This document shows positions 26,923 through 35,052 of a DNA stretch of 64,000 nucleotides, piece by piece; position 1 is the stretch's first letter, and every line of letters begins with the position of its first letter. The position numbers and the translations under genes are program-made. The stretch covers positions 2,108,001 through 2,172,000 of the forward strand of contig NZ_CP051884.1 in assembly GCF_012931845.1 (NCBI RefSeq). Direction: 5' to 3'. The notes under the pieces were generated by a model, which ran no database searches, had not been told where the DNA came from, and saw only the letters and a program-made list of their open reading frames with translations. This DNA is from Cellulomonas taurus. GTDB taxonomy: Bacteria > Actinomycetota > Actinomycetes > Actinomycetales > Cellulomonadaceae.

Positions 26923-28626
26923 GTGACGAGTTTCGAACGTTCCTGGCACCGGTCCTACGCCCCGTGCGTGTCCGGTGACATCGTGATCCCGGACGAGCCG
27001 GTCGGCTTGGCGGTCGAGCGATCAGCCGCGGACTTCCCGAACCGGATCGCCGTCGACTTCCAAGGCGCGACCCTGACCTACGCCGAGCTGGCCGAGCGGA
27101 TCGCCCAGGGCGCCGCCGCCCTGCACGACCTCGGGGTGCGCGCCGGTGACCGGGTCGCGATCGCTCTGCCGAACTGCCCCTCGCACGTGGTCGCGTTCTA
27201 CGCCGTGCTCCGGCTCGGCGCCGTGGTCGTCGAGCACAACCCGACCTACTCCGGTGCCGAGCTGGCCCACCAGCTCGCAGACTCCGGGGCGACCGTCGCC
27301 CTGCTCTGGCAGAAGGCGGTGCCCGCGGTCCTGGAGCGCCAGGCCGAGACCGACCTGCGCACCGTGGTCGCGGTGGATGTCGCCGCCGACCTGCCGCGCA
27401 TGAAGCGGATCGCGCTGCGGCTGCCGGTGAAGGCGGCCCGCCAGACCCGCGACGCCCTCTGCGGGCCGGTCCCGGCGGAGATCCCGAGCTGGCACCGACT
27501 GGTCGCCGCCGCTTCCCCGCTGCCGAGCGACCACCCGTGGCCGACCGCGCAGGACGTGGCGCTGCTGCAGTACACCGGCGGCACCACCGGGACACCGAAG
27601 GGCGCGGTGCTCACCCACCGCAATCTGGTCGCGAACACCGTGCAGGGCCAGGAGTGGACCCAGCACGCGCCCGGCACCGAGACCCTGTACGCGGTGCTGC
27701 CGTTCTTCCACGCCTTCGGCTTGACCCTCTGCCTGACCTACGCACCGCGGATCGCCGCCACGCTGGTCGCCTTCCCCAAGTTCGACGCCGCCTCCGTGCT
27801 CGCCACCCAGCGCCGCCGTCCCGGCACCTTCCTGCCGGCCGTGCCGCCAATGCTGGACCGGCTGTGCGCAGCGGCGGAGAAGTCGAAGGCGGACCTGTCG
27901 TCCTTCCGGTACGCGATCTCCGGTGCGATGGCGCTGCCCGCGGCGACCGCCGATCGCTGGGAGCGGTTGACCGGCGGCCTGGTGATCGAGGGCTACGGCA
28001 TGACCGAGACCAGCCCGGTCGCGCTCGGCAGCCCGCTGTCCCCCGACCGGATCCCCGGGGCGCTCGGCCTGCCGTTCCCCAGCACGGACGTCCGGATCGT
28101 CAGCCAGGAGGACCCGACCCAGGACGTCCTCCCCGGCGAGTCGGGTGAGCTGCTGATCCGGGGCCCCCAGGTCTTCCAGGGCTACTGGAACCGGCCGGAG
28201 GAGACCGCCGAGCAGTTGCTCGCCGACGGCTGGCTGCGGACCGGCGACGTGGTGCAGATGACCGAGGACGGCTTCGTGGTCCTGGTCGACCGGATCAAGG
28301 AGATGATCGTCACCGGCGGGTACAAGGTGTATCCGTCCCAGGTCGAGGAGCACCTGCGCAACATGCCGGGTGTGCGGGATGTCGCGGTGGTGGGGCTGCC
28401 CGGTGGGGACCTGGGCGAGAAGGTGGTCGCGGCGGTCGTCGTGGACGCCGATCACCCGCAGATCGACCTGCAGGCGGTCCGCGACTGGTGTCAGCAGAAG
28501 CTCGCCCGGTACGCGGTGCCGAAGGACCTGGTCATCCTGCCGGACCTGCCGCGATCCCAGATCGGCAAGGTGCTGCGCCGGGTGGTGCGGGACAACCTGC
28601 TGGCGGCGCTGCCCACCCCGGCCTGA
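26923..28626 (+). CDS. Long-chain fatty acid--CoA ligase-like AMP-binding enzyme
   Basis: Adenylate-forming enzyme of 567 residues. The AMP-binding signature YTGGTTGTPKGAVLTH (about 216-231), YGMTETSPVALGSPL, the GWLRTGDV hinge aspartate, DRIKEMIVTGGYKVYP and the C-terminal lysine in SQIGKVLRR are all present and in order. This is the FadD-type architecture that activates fatty or related carboxylic acids to CoA esters. GTG at 26923 lies seven bases after TATCGT, suggesting leaderless translation under the palindromic operator. Ends at a strong terminator. Confidence 0.9.
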   Translation: MTSFERSWHRSYAPCVSGDIVIPDEPVGLAVERSAADFPNRIAVDFQGATLTYAELAERIAQGAAALHDLGVRAGDRVAIALPNCPSHVVAFYAVLRLGAVVVEHNPTYSGAELAHQLADSGATVALLWQKAVPAVLERQAETDLRTVVAVDVAADLPRMKRIALRLPVKAARQTRDALCGPVPAEIPSWHRLVAAASPLPSDHPWPTAQDVALLQYTGGTTGTPKGAVLTHRNLVANTVQGQEWTQHAPGTETLYAVLPFFHAFGLTLCLTYAPRIAATLVAFPKFDAASVLATQRRRPGTFLPAVPPMLDRLCAAAEKSKADLSSFRYAISGAMALPAATADRWERLTGGLVIEGYGMTETSPVALGSPLSPDRIPGALGLPFPSTDVRIVSQEDPTQDVLPGESGELLIRGPQVFQGYWNRPEETAEQLLADGWLRTGDVVQMTEDGFVVLVDRIKEMIVTGGYKVYPSQVEEHLRNMPGVRDVAVVGLPGGDLGEKVVAAVVVDADHPQIDLQAVRDWCQQKLARYAVPKDLVILPDLPRSQIGKVLRRVVRDNLLAALPTPA

Positions 28627-28639
28627 GGCACCCGACAAC

Positions 28640-28682
28640 CGAGAGGCCCGGTCGATCCGCACTGGATCGACCGGGCCTCTCG
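28640..28682. terminator. Strong bidirectional terminator
   Basis: Perfect 19-bp stem (arms 28640-28658 and 28664-28682, core GAGAGGCCCGGTCGATCC) with a 5-nt loop between the convergent acyl-CoA ligase and S9 peptidase genes. Confidence 0.9.
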
Positions 28683-28692
28683 CTGTGCCAGC

Positions 28693-30684
28693 TCAGACCG
28701 GCAGGTGCTCCGACCACCAGCGCAGCACGTGGTCGAACCGGACCTTGCGGTGCTGCGGGCGGCCGGAGCGGGTCAGCTCGTGGCCCTCGCCCGGGAACAG
28801 CAGCAGCTCGGCGGGCACGCCGCGGCGCTTGAGCTCGACGAACCAGCGCTGCCCCTGCTCGACCGGGCACCGCCAGTCCTGCTCGGAGTGGATCACCAGC
28901 GTCGGCGTCGTGACCCGGTGCACCTGGGCCATCGGCGACTGGGCCGCGACCGCCGCACGGTCGGCGTCGGTGTCACCGTCGCCGAGGTACTCCAGCCCAA
29001 AGAACCAGCCGATGTCCGAGGATCCGACGAAGCTCACCGGGTCGAGGAAGCCGCGCTCGACGATCGCCGCCTGGAACCGGTCGGTCTGCGTGGTCAGCCA
29101 GGCGGTCATGTAGCCGCCGTAGGACCCGCCCATCACGCCGACCCGCTCCCCGTCCAGCGCCTGGTCGGTCAGGGCCAGGTCCAGCAGCGCCAGCACGTCC
29201 ACCGCATCCACGGTGCCGAATGCCTGCCGGATGCTGCGCCCGTGCTCGCGGCCGTATCCGGCGGCGCCGCGCGGGTTCCCGTAGACCACGGCATAGCCGC
29301 GCTCGGCCAGGGTCTGCACCTCGTCGAAGAGCCCGACGGTGTACTGGGCGTACGGGCCGCCGTGGATCATCAGGATCGTCGGGTGCGGTCCGGCGCCGAA
29401 GCGCTCCGGGTCGGGGGTGACCAGCCAGCCGTGCACGGGATAGCCGTCCGGCGCGGTGCCGTTCAGCTCGCGCGGCGCCCGCAGCCGCCCGGTCTCCCGC
29501 AGCGGTGCCGACCAGTCGGTGAGCCGGCGCTCGACTCCGGTGCTCAGGTCGATGGCGTGCACCTCGCCGCTGGTCAGCGGGCCTGCCGCCGAGGTCACCA
29601 CGGTGCCACGGGCCTGGTCGGCGCCGTGGGCCACCAGGCCGGTCAGCAGGTCGCGGGAGCTGCCGTCGCGGCGGATCTCCCGCAGGCGGACGGTGCCGCG
29701 GTCCAGTTCCCCGACCAGCACCCCGTCCTCGGTGGCCGCGAAGGTCCCCGGGTCCAGGTCCACCGCGTCGGCGTCGGTGAGTCGCAGCGGCACGCCGTCG
29801 GCACGGGGACCGTCGGCGCCGTCGGTCAGCGGCAGGCGGAACAGCCCGGTCTGCGCGGCGACGAAGTCCCGGCCGTTCGGCCCCATGTCCTGCGCGAGCA
29901 GCCACAGGCCACTGCCGTCCGTGGCCTCCAGCGCGGCGGCCACGGCCAGCGTGCTGCCCTGGTCGGCATCGGTGAGCGGGCGCAACGCGTGGTCCGCGTC
30001 GGGCCGCACGTCCACGGCGGACACGTCCACCCGCAGGTCCTCGTCCGCACCGGCGTGCCGGGCCGCCACCACGGCGACGTGCGCGGAGTCCGCGAGCCAG
30101 GCGACGTCGTTCACCTCCAGGTCGGTGGTGATCTGTCGCGCTTCCGGCCGGTCGCCCTCCCCGGGCTGGGCGGGCAGGTCGATGACGAACAGCTGCGGCT
30201 TCTTGTCCAGCGTGAAGCCAGCACCGTCACCGCGGTAGGTGTAGGTGGTGATGTGCCGCGGCGCCTCGGCGGCGGGGTCGCCGTCCGGGAGGTAGCGACC
30301 CTCCTCCGGCACCCGCGCCAGGTAGGCCAGCATCCGGCCGTCCGGGGAGAACCGCAGCGCCGAGACACCGAGGGGCACCTCGGTCAGCTGCACCGGCTCG
30401 CCGCCCTCGGCCTCGACCAGGAACACCTGCGGGCGACCCTTCGGCTCGGTGCGCAGGAAGGCGATCCAGCGGCCGTCCGGGGAGAAGCGCGGCGCCGTGT
30501 CGCGGTGACCGCGGGTCAGCGGCGTCGGGGCGGCGCTGCCGTCGGTGGGCAGCCGCCACAGTCGCCCGACGTACTCGTCGGCGGCCAGGTCGGGGGCGGT
30601 GCGGGCGACCACGGTCCAGCGCCCGTCAGGGCTGATCGCGGGAACACCGGGGGTGTGCAGGAGGTCAAGGTCAGCGGGGATCAC
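28693..30684 (-). CDS. S9 family (prolyl oligopeptidase-like) peptidase
   Basis: Serine peptidase of 663 residues with an N-terminal beta-propeller (WD40/TolB-like blades such as SPDGRWIAFLR and SPDGRMLAYLA) and a C-terminal alpha/beta-hydrolase domain. The catalytic triad reads Ser in GGSYGGYMTA (near 519), Asp in HSEQDWRCP (near 600) and His in GEGHEL (near 630). No signal peptide, so probably a cytoplasmic acylaminoacyl- or dipeptidyl-peptidase. GTG start at 30684 with TACGGT six bases upstream (30696-30691): leaderless. Confidence 0.92.
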   Translation of the reverse strand: MIPADLDLLHTPGVPAISPDGRWTVVARTAPDLAADEYVGRLWRLPTDGSAAPTPLTRGHRDTAPRFSPDGRWIAFLRTEPKGRPQVFLVEAEGGEPVQLTEVPLGVSALRFSPDGRMLAYLARVPEEGRYLPDGDPAAEAPRHITTYTYRGDGAGFTLDKKPQLFVIDLPAQPGEGDRPEARQITTDLEVNDVAWLADSAHVAVVAARHAGADEDLRVDVSAVDVRPDADHALRPLTDADQGSTLAVAAALEATDGSGLWLLAQDMGPNGRDFVAAQTGLFRLPLTDGADGPRADGVPLRLTDADAVDLDPGTFAATEDGVLVGELDRGTVRLREIRRDGSSRDLLTGLVAHGADQARGTVVTSAAGPLTSGEVHAIDLSTGVERRLTDWSAPLRETGRLRAPRELNGTAPDGYPVHGWLVTPDPERFGAGPHPTILMIHGGPYAQYTVGLFDEVQTLAERGYAVVYGNPRGAAGYGREHGRSIRQAFGTVDAVDVLALLDLALTDQALDGERVGVMGGSYGGYMTAWLTTQTDRFQAAIVERGFLDPVSFVGSSDIGWFFGLEYLGDGDTDADRAAVAAQSPMAQVHRVTTPTLVIHSEQDWRCPVEQGQRWFVELKRRGVPAELLLFPGEGHELTRSGRPQHRKVRFDHVLRWWSEHLPV

Positions 30685-30732
30685 CCGATGACCGTAATAC
30701 CCCTGACCGCACGGCCGCGCACGGGTCGCCGT

Positions 30733-31248
30733 TCAGTCGGTCGTCGCTGGCGCGGTGTCCTCGTCGGCGTCGGCTCCGTCGGCCCGGCGCGCCTCGGCCT
30801 CCTCGTTCTCGGCGCGCAGCGCGGTGATCGCCGCCTCGAAGTCCTCGAGGGAGTTGTACGCCTGGTACACGCTGGCGAACCGCAGGTAGGCGACCTCGTC
30901 CAGTTCCCGCAGCGGTCCGAGGATGGCCAGGCCGATCTCGTACGCGTCCAGTTCGGCGGAACCGGAGGCGCGGAGCGTCTCCTCGACGCGCTGGGCCAGG
31001 ACCGCCAGGTCGTCGTCGGAGACCGGTCGACCCTGGCACGCCTTGCGCACGCCGCCGACGATCTTCTCCCGGCTGAACGGCTCGGTGGCGCCGGAGCGCT
31101 TGACCACCGAGAGGCTCGCGGTCTCCAGGGTGGTGAAGCGACGGTTGCACTGCGGGCACTGCCGACGCCGACGAATCGACAGACCGTCGTCCGAGGTCCG
31201 GGAGTCGACCACCCGAGAGTCCGGGTGCCGGCAGAACGGACAGTGCAT
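30733..31248 (-). CDS. nrdR: Transcriptional repressor NrdR
   Basis: Represses ribonucleotide reductase genes according to ATP/dATP level. The 171-residue protein has a zinc ribbon with cysteines at 3, 6, 31 and 34 (MHCPFC and QCPQCNRRF), then an ATP-cone domain ([20 protein letters not shown] onwards). An acidic tail of about 25 residues follows the core. ATG at 31248 has an AGGAGGAGG site. It is the typical neighbour of lexA in actinobacteria. No nrd structural gene or paired NrdR boxes were seen in the window. Confidence 0.97.
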   Translation of the reverse strand: MHCPFCRHPDSRVVDSRTSDDGLSIRRRRQCPQCNRRFTTLETASLSVVKRSGATEPFSREKIVGGVRKACQGRPVSDDDLAVLAQRVEETLRASGSAELDAYEIGLAILGPLRELDEVAYLRFASVYQAYNSLEDFEAAITALRAENEEAEARRADGADADEDTAPATTD

Positions 31249-31394
31249 GCGTGCCTCCTCCTCGCGCCACCCACCCGGTTCACCGATGGGCGGGGGTCAC
31301 TGTACCGGGCGGAGACCGGCACAGGACGCCGCCTGCCCTACCGGCGCGCGGCGGTGGCGAGGCATTTCCGGGTCGACGCCCTCCGGACAGACGA

Positions 31395-31428
31395 CGAGGG
31401 TGGCCGCGTGTTCTCGCGGCCACCCTCG
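31395..31428 (-). terminator. Terminator hairpin in the nrdR-LysM gap
   Basis: Perfect 14-bp stem (arms 31395-31408 and 31415-31428, CGAGGGTGGCCGCG) with a 6-nt loop. It may end transcripts coming from the LysM gene or from the promoter at 31566-31595, shielding nrdR, which appears to have its own -10 (TACAGT) closer to its start. Confidence 0.75.
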
Positions 31429-31559
31429 GTGGGACGCCCCCGTCCCGTCACGCCGTGGCGACTCGCCTCGCCTCAGCGTTGTAGATCACGCGCGGCGACA
31501 CTGTCACCAGTGCCGAAATCGCGTCCCTCGGGGCGAGCCCCCCAGCCAGCCGTCGAGGT
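31395..31559 (-). ncRNA. Putative small RNA (about 165 nt)
   Basis: A promoter-like pair at 31590-31595 and 31566-31571 and the 14-bp terminator at 31395-31428 delimit a transcript of about 165 nt without a convincing reading frame. Between them are a stem CACTG/CAGTG closed by a GTGA (GNRA) tetraloop and a GGGACG/CGTCCC hairpin. The 31249-31723 gap holds no gene that I can support. The RNA itself is an inference and I do not recognise a known family. Confidence 0.35.
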
Positions 31560-31565
31560 GGCACC

Positions 31566-31595
31566 ACAGTAGAGCGCGCTCCCCGAATTACGCAA
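31566..31595 (-). promoter_or_regulatory. Promoter within the nrdR-LysM intergenic region
   Basis: Minus-strand TTGCGT (31595-31590) and TACTGT (31571-31566) with an 18-bp spacer. The -35 overlaps an imperfectly spaced inverted repeat ATTACG/CGTAAT (31587-31592 and 31607-31612), which could be a regulator site. Confidence 0.45.
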
Positions 31596-31640
31596 GCAGC
31601 GACTTTCGTAATCTCACCGTGACCCCGGATGAACCGCTCC

Positions 31641-31657
31641 GACGCCTGTCAGGCGTC
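31641..31657 (-). terminator. Short hairpin downstream of the LysM gene
   Basis: GACGCC and GGCGTC arms around a 5-nt loop, 67 nt past the LysM gene stop. A weak terminator candidate; stability is modest. Confidence 0.35.
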
Positions 31658-31723
31658 AGCGGTCGGGCATCCAGGGCAGGGCGTCGGGGGTCGAGTCAGG
31701 GGCAGGACGTCGCGGGTCGGGCG

Positions 31724-32146
31724 TCAGACGTCGGCCGGGAGCAGGAGCACCTGCCCGGCGAGCAGCGAGGTGTCGGCCAGGTCGTTCAGCCGCTGCAGCT
31801 GGAGCACGACGTCGCGGACGTCCTCCCCCGGCTGGGCCACTCCCTGCGCGATGCTCCACATGGTGTCGCCGGTCTGCACGGCGTAGGTCTGCACCTCGAC
31901 CGCCTGCTGGGGCGACTCGGCCACCGCACGGCCGCCCATCACCCCGGCGACCGCCAGCAGCAGACCGAGGGCGACCACCACCACCCGACCGCGCCGGGTC
32001 AGGCGCAGCCGGCCGTCCGGAGCGGACTGCGACGCGACGGGCCGGGGCCGCGGGTGCGCGGTGGATGCGACGGGTGCGGTGACCCGGGTGCGTCGCACGG
32101 GGGCGACCTGGCCGATGATCCGCGGCTGCGCTGCGATGGTGCTCAT
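31724..32146 (-). CDS. LysM-domain membrane protein, likely SOS division inhibitor
   Basis: Bitopic protein of 140 residues: disordered basic N-terminal tail (1-48), one membrane helix (about 54-75, [17 protein letters not shown]), then a LysM domain (about 87-139, starting [15 protein letters not shown]) outside the membrane. Divergent from lexA, with two overlapping LexA boxes upstream. Known SOS division inhibitors YneA (Bacillus), ChiZ/Rv2719c (Mycobacterium) and DivS (Corynebacterium) occupy this same place; function here is inferred from that. ATG 32146 has AGGAGG about 12 bases upstream. Confidence 0.85.
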   Translation of the reverse strand: MSTIAAQPRIIGQVAPVRRTRVTAPVASTAHPRPRPVASQSAPDGRLRLTRRGRVVVVALGLLLAVAGVMGGRAVAESPQQAVEVQTYAVQTGDTMWSIAQGVAQPGEDVRDVVLQLQRLNDLADTSLLAGQVLLLPADV

Positions 32147-32199
32147 AGCCACCACTTCCCTCCTGCCACCCTGGCTGGGTGACCGTCCGTCCGGTCGAG

Positions 32200-32230
32200 T
32201 CGAACAGGTGTTCGTCGAACGCTTGTACGA
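32200..32230. promoter_or_regulatory. Two abutting LexA boxes before the LysM gene
   Basis: TCGAACAGGTGTTCGT (32200-32215) and TCGAACGCTTGTACGA (32215-32230) share one base. Each matches the TCGAAC-N4-GTTCGA operator with one change. They lie 54-84 bp upstream of the LysM gene. Confidence 0.8.
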
Positions 32231-32267
32231 AGACTGCCACGATCCGGCGGGAAATGTCGAGACACGA

Positions 32268-32283
32268 TCGAACACATGTTTGA
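32268..32283. promoter_or_regulatory. LexA box at the lexA promoter
   Basis: TCGAACACATGTTTGA, one mismatch to the consensus. It covers the -35 region expected from the -10 at 32303-32308, so LexA would repress its own gene. Confidence 0.85.
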
Positions 32284-32302
32284 TCCGGCGCGTCCCGACC
32301 CC

Positions 32303-32308
32303 TAGGCT
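32303..32308 (+). promoter_or_regulatory. -10 element of lexA
   Basis: TAGGCT, 122 bp upstream of the lexA ATG and 20 bp past the LexA box. Fits the TANNNT pattern; leader of about 115 nt. Confidence 0.5.
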
Positions 32309-32429
32309 CGGGGCACTGGGAACACCCGATCACGAGGCACTGACACGCCCGCCGATCGCCCGCTCACCAGGGCGGTCGTCCGGCACGGCGGCCCGGGACC
32401 GGCAGTGGGCACGAAGGACGGAGAGGCGC

Positions 32430-33146
32430 ATGGCACCGAAGGCGACCGAGGACGAGGCCGAGATCGGTCTCGGCGACGGCCTGACCCCGCGGCAGCGGCT
32501 GGTGCTGGACACCGTGCGCGCCTCGGTGGAGAGCCGTGGGTACCCGCCGAGCATGCGCGAGATCGGCGACGCCGTCGGCCTGACCAGCCCGTCCAGCGTC
32601 AAGCACCAGCTGACCGCCCTGGAGCGCAAGGGCTACCTGCGCCGCGACCCGAACCGACCCCGGGCGATCGAGGTCGTCCAGCCGGACGACTCCCGGCCGG
32701 TCGGAGCGCTGCCCGGCGCGCTCACCAGCCTGATCGGCGACGAGGACACCGCTGCCCGGGAGGGTGCACCCGCCGCCGCCTACGTGCCGGTGGTGGGACG
32801 GATCGCCGCCGGCGGCCCGATCCTGGCCGAGCAGCTGGTGGAGGACGTGTTCCCGCTCCCCCGGCAGCTGGTGGGCGAGGGCGAGCTCTTCCTGCTCAAG
32901 GTGGTCGGCGACTCGATGGTGGACGCCGCGATCTGCGACGGCGACTGGGTGGTCGTCCGCCGCCAGCCGGTCGCGGAGAACGGTCAGATCGTCGCCGCCA
33001 TGCTGGACGGCGAGGCCACGGTGAAGACCCTCAAGCGCACCGACGGGCACGTCTGGCTGCTGCCGCAGAACCCGGCCTACTCGCCGATCGACGGCGACCA
33101 GGCGCAGGTCCTCGGCCGCGTGGTGTCCGTGCTGCGCAGCCTGTAG
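32430..33146 (+). CDS. lexA: SOS repressor LexA
   Basis: Repressor of the DNA-damage regulon, inactivated by RecA-stimulated self-cleavage. The 238-residue protein has an N-terminal winged helix ([38 protein letters not shown] at about 41-60), the Ala-Gly cleavage site in VGRIAAGGP (A127-G128), and the catalytic dyad Ser162 (GDSM) and Lys199 (ATVKTLKR). The linker between domains is longer than in E. coli LexA, as usual in actinobacteria. ATG 32430 has GGAGAGG upstream. Confidence 0.97.
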   Translation: MAPKATEDEAEIGLGDGLTPRQRLVLDTVRASVESRGYPPSMREIGDAVGLTSPSSVKHQLTALERKGYLRRDPNRPRAIEVVQPDDSRPVGALPGALTSLIGDEDTAAREGAPAAAYVPVVGRIAAGGPILAEQLVEDVFPLPRQLVGEGELFLLKVVGDSMVDAAICDGDWVVVRRQPVAENGQIVAAMLDGEATVKTLKRTDGHVWLLPQNPAYSPIDGDQAQVLGRVVSVLRSL

Positions 33147-33211
33147 GCCACACCGTCCGATTAGGGGATACCGGAGCATCAGGGCGTCCGGGACTGGCAC
33201 GCTTCACCCTT

Positions 33212-34213
33212 GTGACCACTGCACCTGCACCCGTCAGCATCCTCGGCACCGGCTCCGTGCTGCCGCGGCGCGAGGTGACCTCGCTGAGTCTGGACCAGCG
33301 GTTCGGGCGTGAGCCCGGGACGTCCGAGCGGCGTTCCGGGGTCCGGGTCCGGTACTGGGCCGACGGGGCCGACCCGGCGGAGACCAGTTCCGGGCTGGCG
33401 ACGGCCGCGCTGGTCCGCGCGCTGGACGCCGCGGCGCTGACTGTCGACGACCTGGACGCGGTGATCGTCAGCGCGGTGGCACCGCAGCAGCCGATGCCCA
33501 CCACCGCGGTGCTGGTGCTGGCCCAGCTGGGCGCGACCGGCGGCCGGTGCGAGGCCTTCGACCTGAACGCCTCCTGCGTCGGGTTCCTCACCGGCCTGGA
33601 CCTGGCCACCACCGGGATCACAGCGGGACGCTGGCGGCGGGTCGCGGTCGTCGCGAGCGAGCTGGCATCGCCCGCCCTCAATCACGAGGACCCCGAGTCC
33701 TCCGCGCTGTTCGGCGACGGTGCCGCGGCGGCGGTGCTCGGCCCACCCGTCGGCGACTCGGCGGTGCTGGCCCGGCATTCCGCCGTCTGGCCGGAGGCGT
33801 GGCAGGCGTGCCGGATCGAGTCCGGCGGCACCCGGTACAACACGATGCGACCCTCCCCCGACCCCGGTGACCAGTTCTTCCGGATGGACGGTCCGGCGTT
33901 GCTGCGGGCGGTGGCCCGGGCGATGCCGTCCTTCGTCCGGGAACTGGACCGCCGCCTGGGCGGTGTGCGGCCGGACGTGGTGATCCCACATCAGGCGAGC
34001 GCTGTCGGGCTGCGCTACCTGCGGGAGCGGTCGGGGATCAGCGCCGACCGGGTGGTGGACATCCTGGCCGATCACGGGAACCAGGTCTCCGCCTCGATCC
34101 CGACCGCGCTCGACCACGCCGTGCGGTCCGGGCAGCTGCGCCGAGGCGACACCGCGCTGTTGCTCGGCACCGGGGCGGGCCTGAGCCTGTCGGCTGCCGT
34201 GGTGCGCTACTGA
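33212..34213 (+). CDS. 3-oxoacyl-ACP synthase III (KAS III/OleA-like)
   Basis: Thiolase-fold condensing enzyme of 333 residues. The catalytic triad is complete: Cys122 in DLNASCVGFLTGL, His260 in VIPHQAS and Asn290 in DHGNQVSASIP. That fits FabH or OleA, which join acyl-CoA or acyl-ACP units. A housekeeping FabH would sit with fab genes; here it starts a coupled set with an MBL hydrolase (TGATG overlap) and an adenylating enzyme, which argues for a specialised lipid. GTG start at 33212; a degenerate -10 (CACGCT) lies at 33198-33203. Confidence 0.85.
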   Translation: MTTAPAPVSILGTGSVLPRREVTSLSLDQRFGREPGTSERRSGVRVRYWADGADPAETSSGLATAALVRALDAAALTVDDLDAVIVSAVAPQQPMPTTAVLVLAQLGATGGRCEAFDLNASCVGFLTGLDLATTGITAGRWRRVAVVASELASPALNHEDPESSALFGDGAAAAVLGPPVGDSAVLARHSAVWPEAWQACRIESGGTRYNTMRPSPDPGDQFFRMDGPALLRAVARAMPSFVRELDRRLGGVRPDVVIPHQASAVGLRYLRERSGISADRVVDILADHGNQVSASIPTALDHAVRSGQLRRGDTALLLGTGAGLSLSAAVVRY

Positions 34214-35052
34214 TGGCGCGGGTGGAGCTGCTCACCGCGGGCTGGACCGAGCATCCCGGAGCGGTGGCCCGGCGCGGCGCCGGATGGGCGCCGGTGCGGT
34301 TCCCGGCACTGGTCGCGCTGATCGAGCACCCCCGGGGCCGGGTGCTGTTCGACACCGGGTACGCGCCCCGCGTGCCCCGGCTGCTGCGGCGCGGGATCGA
34401 CCGGGTCTACGGCACGCTGCTGCCGGTGCACCTCGACCCGGCGCAGTCGGTGCCGGCGCAGCTGCACGCCCGCGGCCTGGACGCCGCGGACATCGACTGG
34501 GTGGTGCTGTCCCATCTGCACGCCGACCACGTGGGCGGACTGCTCGACTTCCCGACGGCGCGGGTGGTGGCCGATCCGGGAGCAGTGGCGCAGGCCCAGG
34601 CGTTGCGCGGACTGGGACGGTTGCGGCGTGGGGTGGTCGGTGGCCTGCTGCCGCCCGACCTGCTCCGGCGGGTGGTGGACCCGGCGACCCTGCCGGTAGG
34701 GAGCACCGACGACTGGGCGCCGCTCGGCCCCGCCCACGATCTGCTCGGCGACGGGGAACTGCAGGTGCTGCCGTTGCCCGGACATGCGCCGGGACACCTC
34801 GGGCTCGCGGTGCGTACGCATGTCCCCGCGCACCCCGAGCTCCTGCTGATCGGGGATGCCGGGTGGCACGCCCGCGCCGTCAGCCACGGTGAGCTGCCCC
34901 ACCCGGTGACCCGGATCGCCACCGAGGATCCGACCGGATACCGGGCGACACTCGCACAGCTGGGCGACCTCGCCCGACGCCGCCCGGGCCTGATCGTGCT
35001 GCCCTCGCACGATCAGGCGGCGATCGACACCGCGCGCGGGCTGCTGGCATGA
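34213..35052 (+). CDS. MBL-fold metallo-hydrolase
   Basis: Metallo-beta-lactamase-fold hydrolase of 279 residues with the metal motif HLHADH at 101-106 (H101, H103, D105, H106), a further His in GHAPGHLG, and GDAGWH and SHDQ as later metal-binding parts. No signal peptide. The related families cleave lactones and thioesters, so release of a condensed acyl chain from the neighbouring KAS III is a reasonable guess, not shown. Start overlaps the KAS III stop; end overlaps the next start (ATGA). Confidence 0.82.
   Translation: MARVELLTAGWTEHPGAVARRGAGWAPVRFPALVALIEHPRGRVLFDTGYAPRVPRLLRRGIDRVYGTLLPVHLDPAQSVPAQLHARGLDAADIDWVVLSHLHADHVGGLLDFPTARVVADPGAVAQAQALRGLGRLRRGVVGGLLPPDLLRRVVDPATLPVGSTDDWAPLGPAHDLLGDGELQVLPLPGHAPGHLGLAVRTHVPAHPELLLIGDAGWHARAVSHGELPHPVTRIATEDPTGYRATLAQLGDLARRRPGLIVLPSHDQAAIDTARGLLA

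Noticed and set aside
26928..26940. LexA-like TTCGAACGTTC at the start of the acyl-CoA ligase gene
   Set aside because: It lacks the four-base spacer between half-sites required for LexA and lies inside the coding region.
31249..31723. Cobalamin or other known riboswitch before nrdR
   Set aside because: I could not find the conserved core boxes of a B12 riboswitch or paired NrdR boxes; only generic hairpins are visible.
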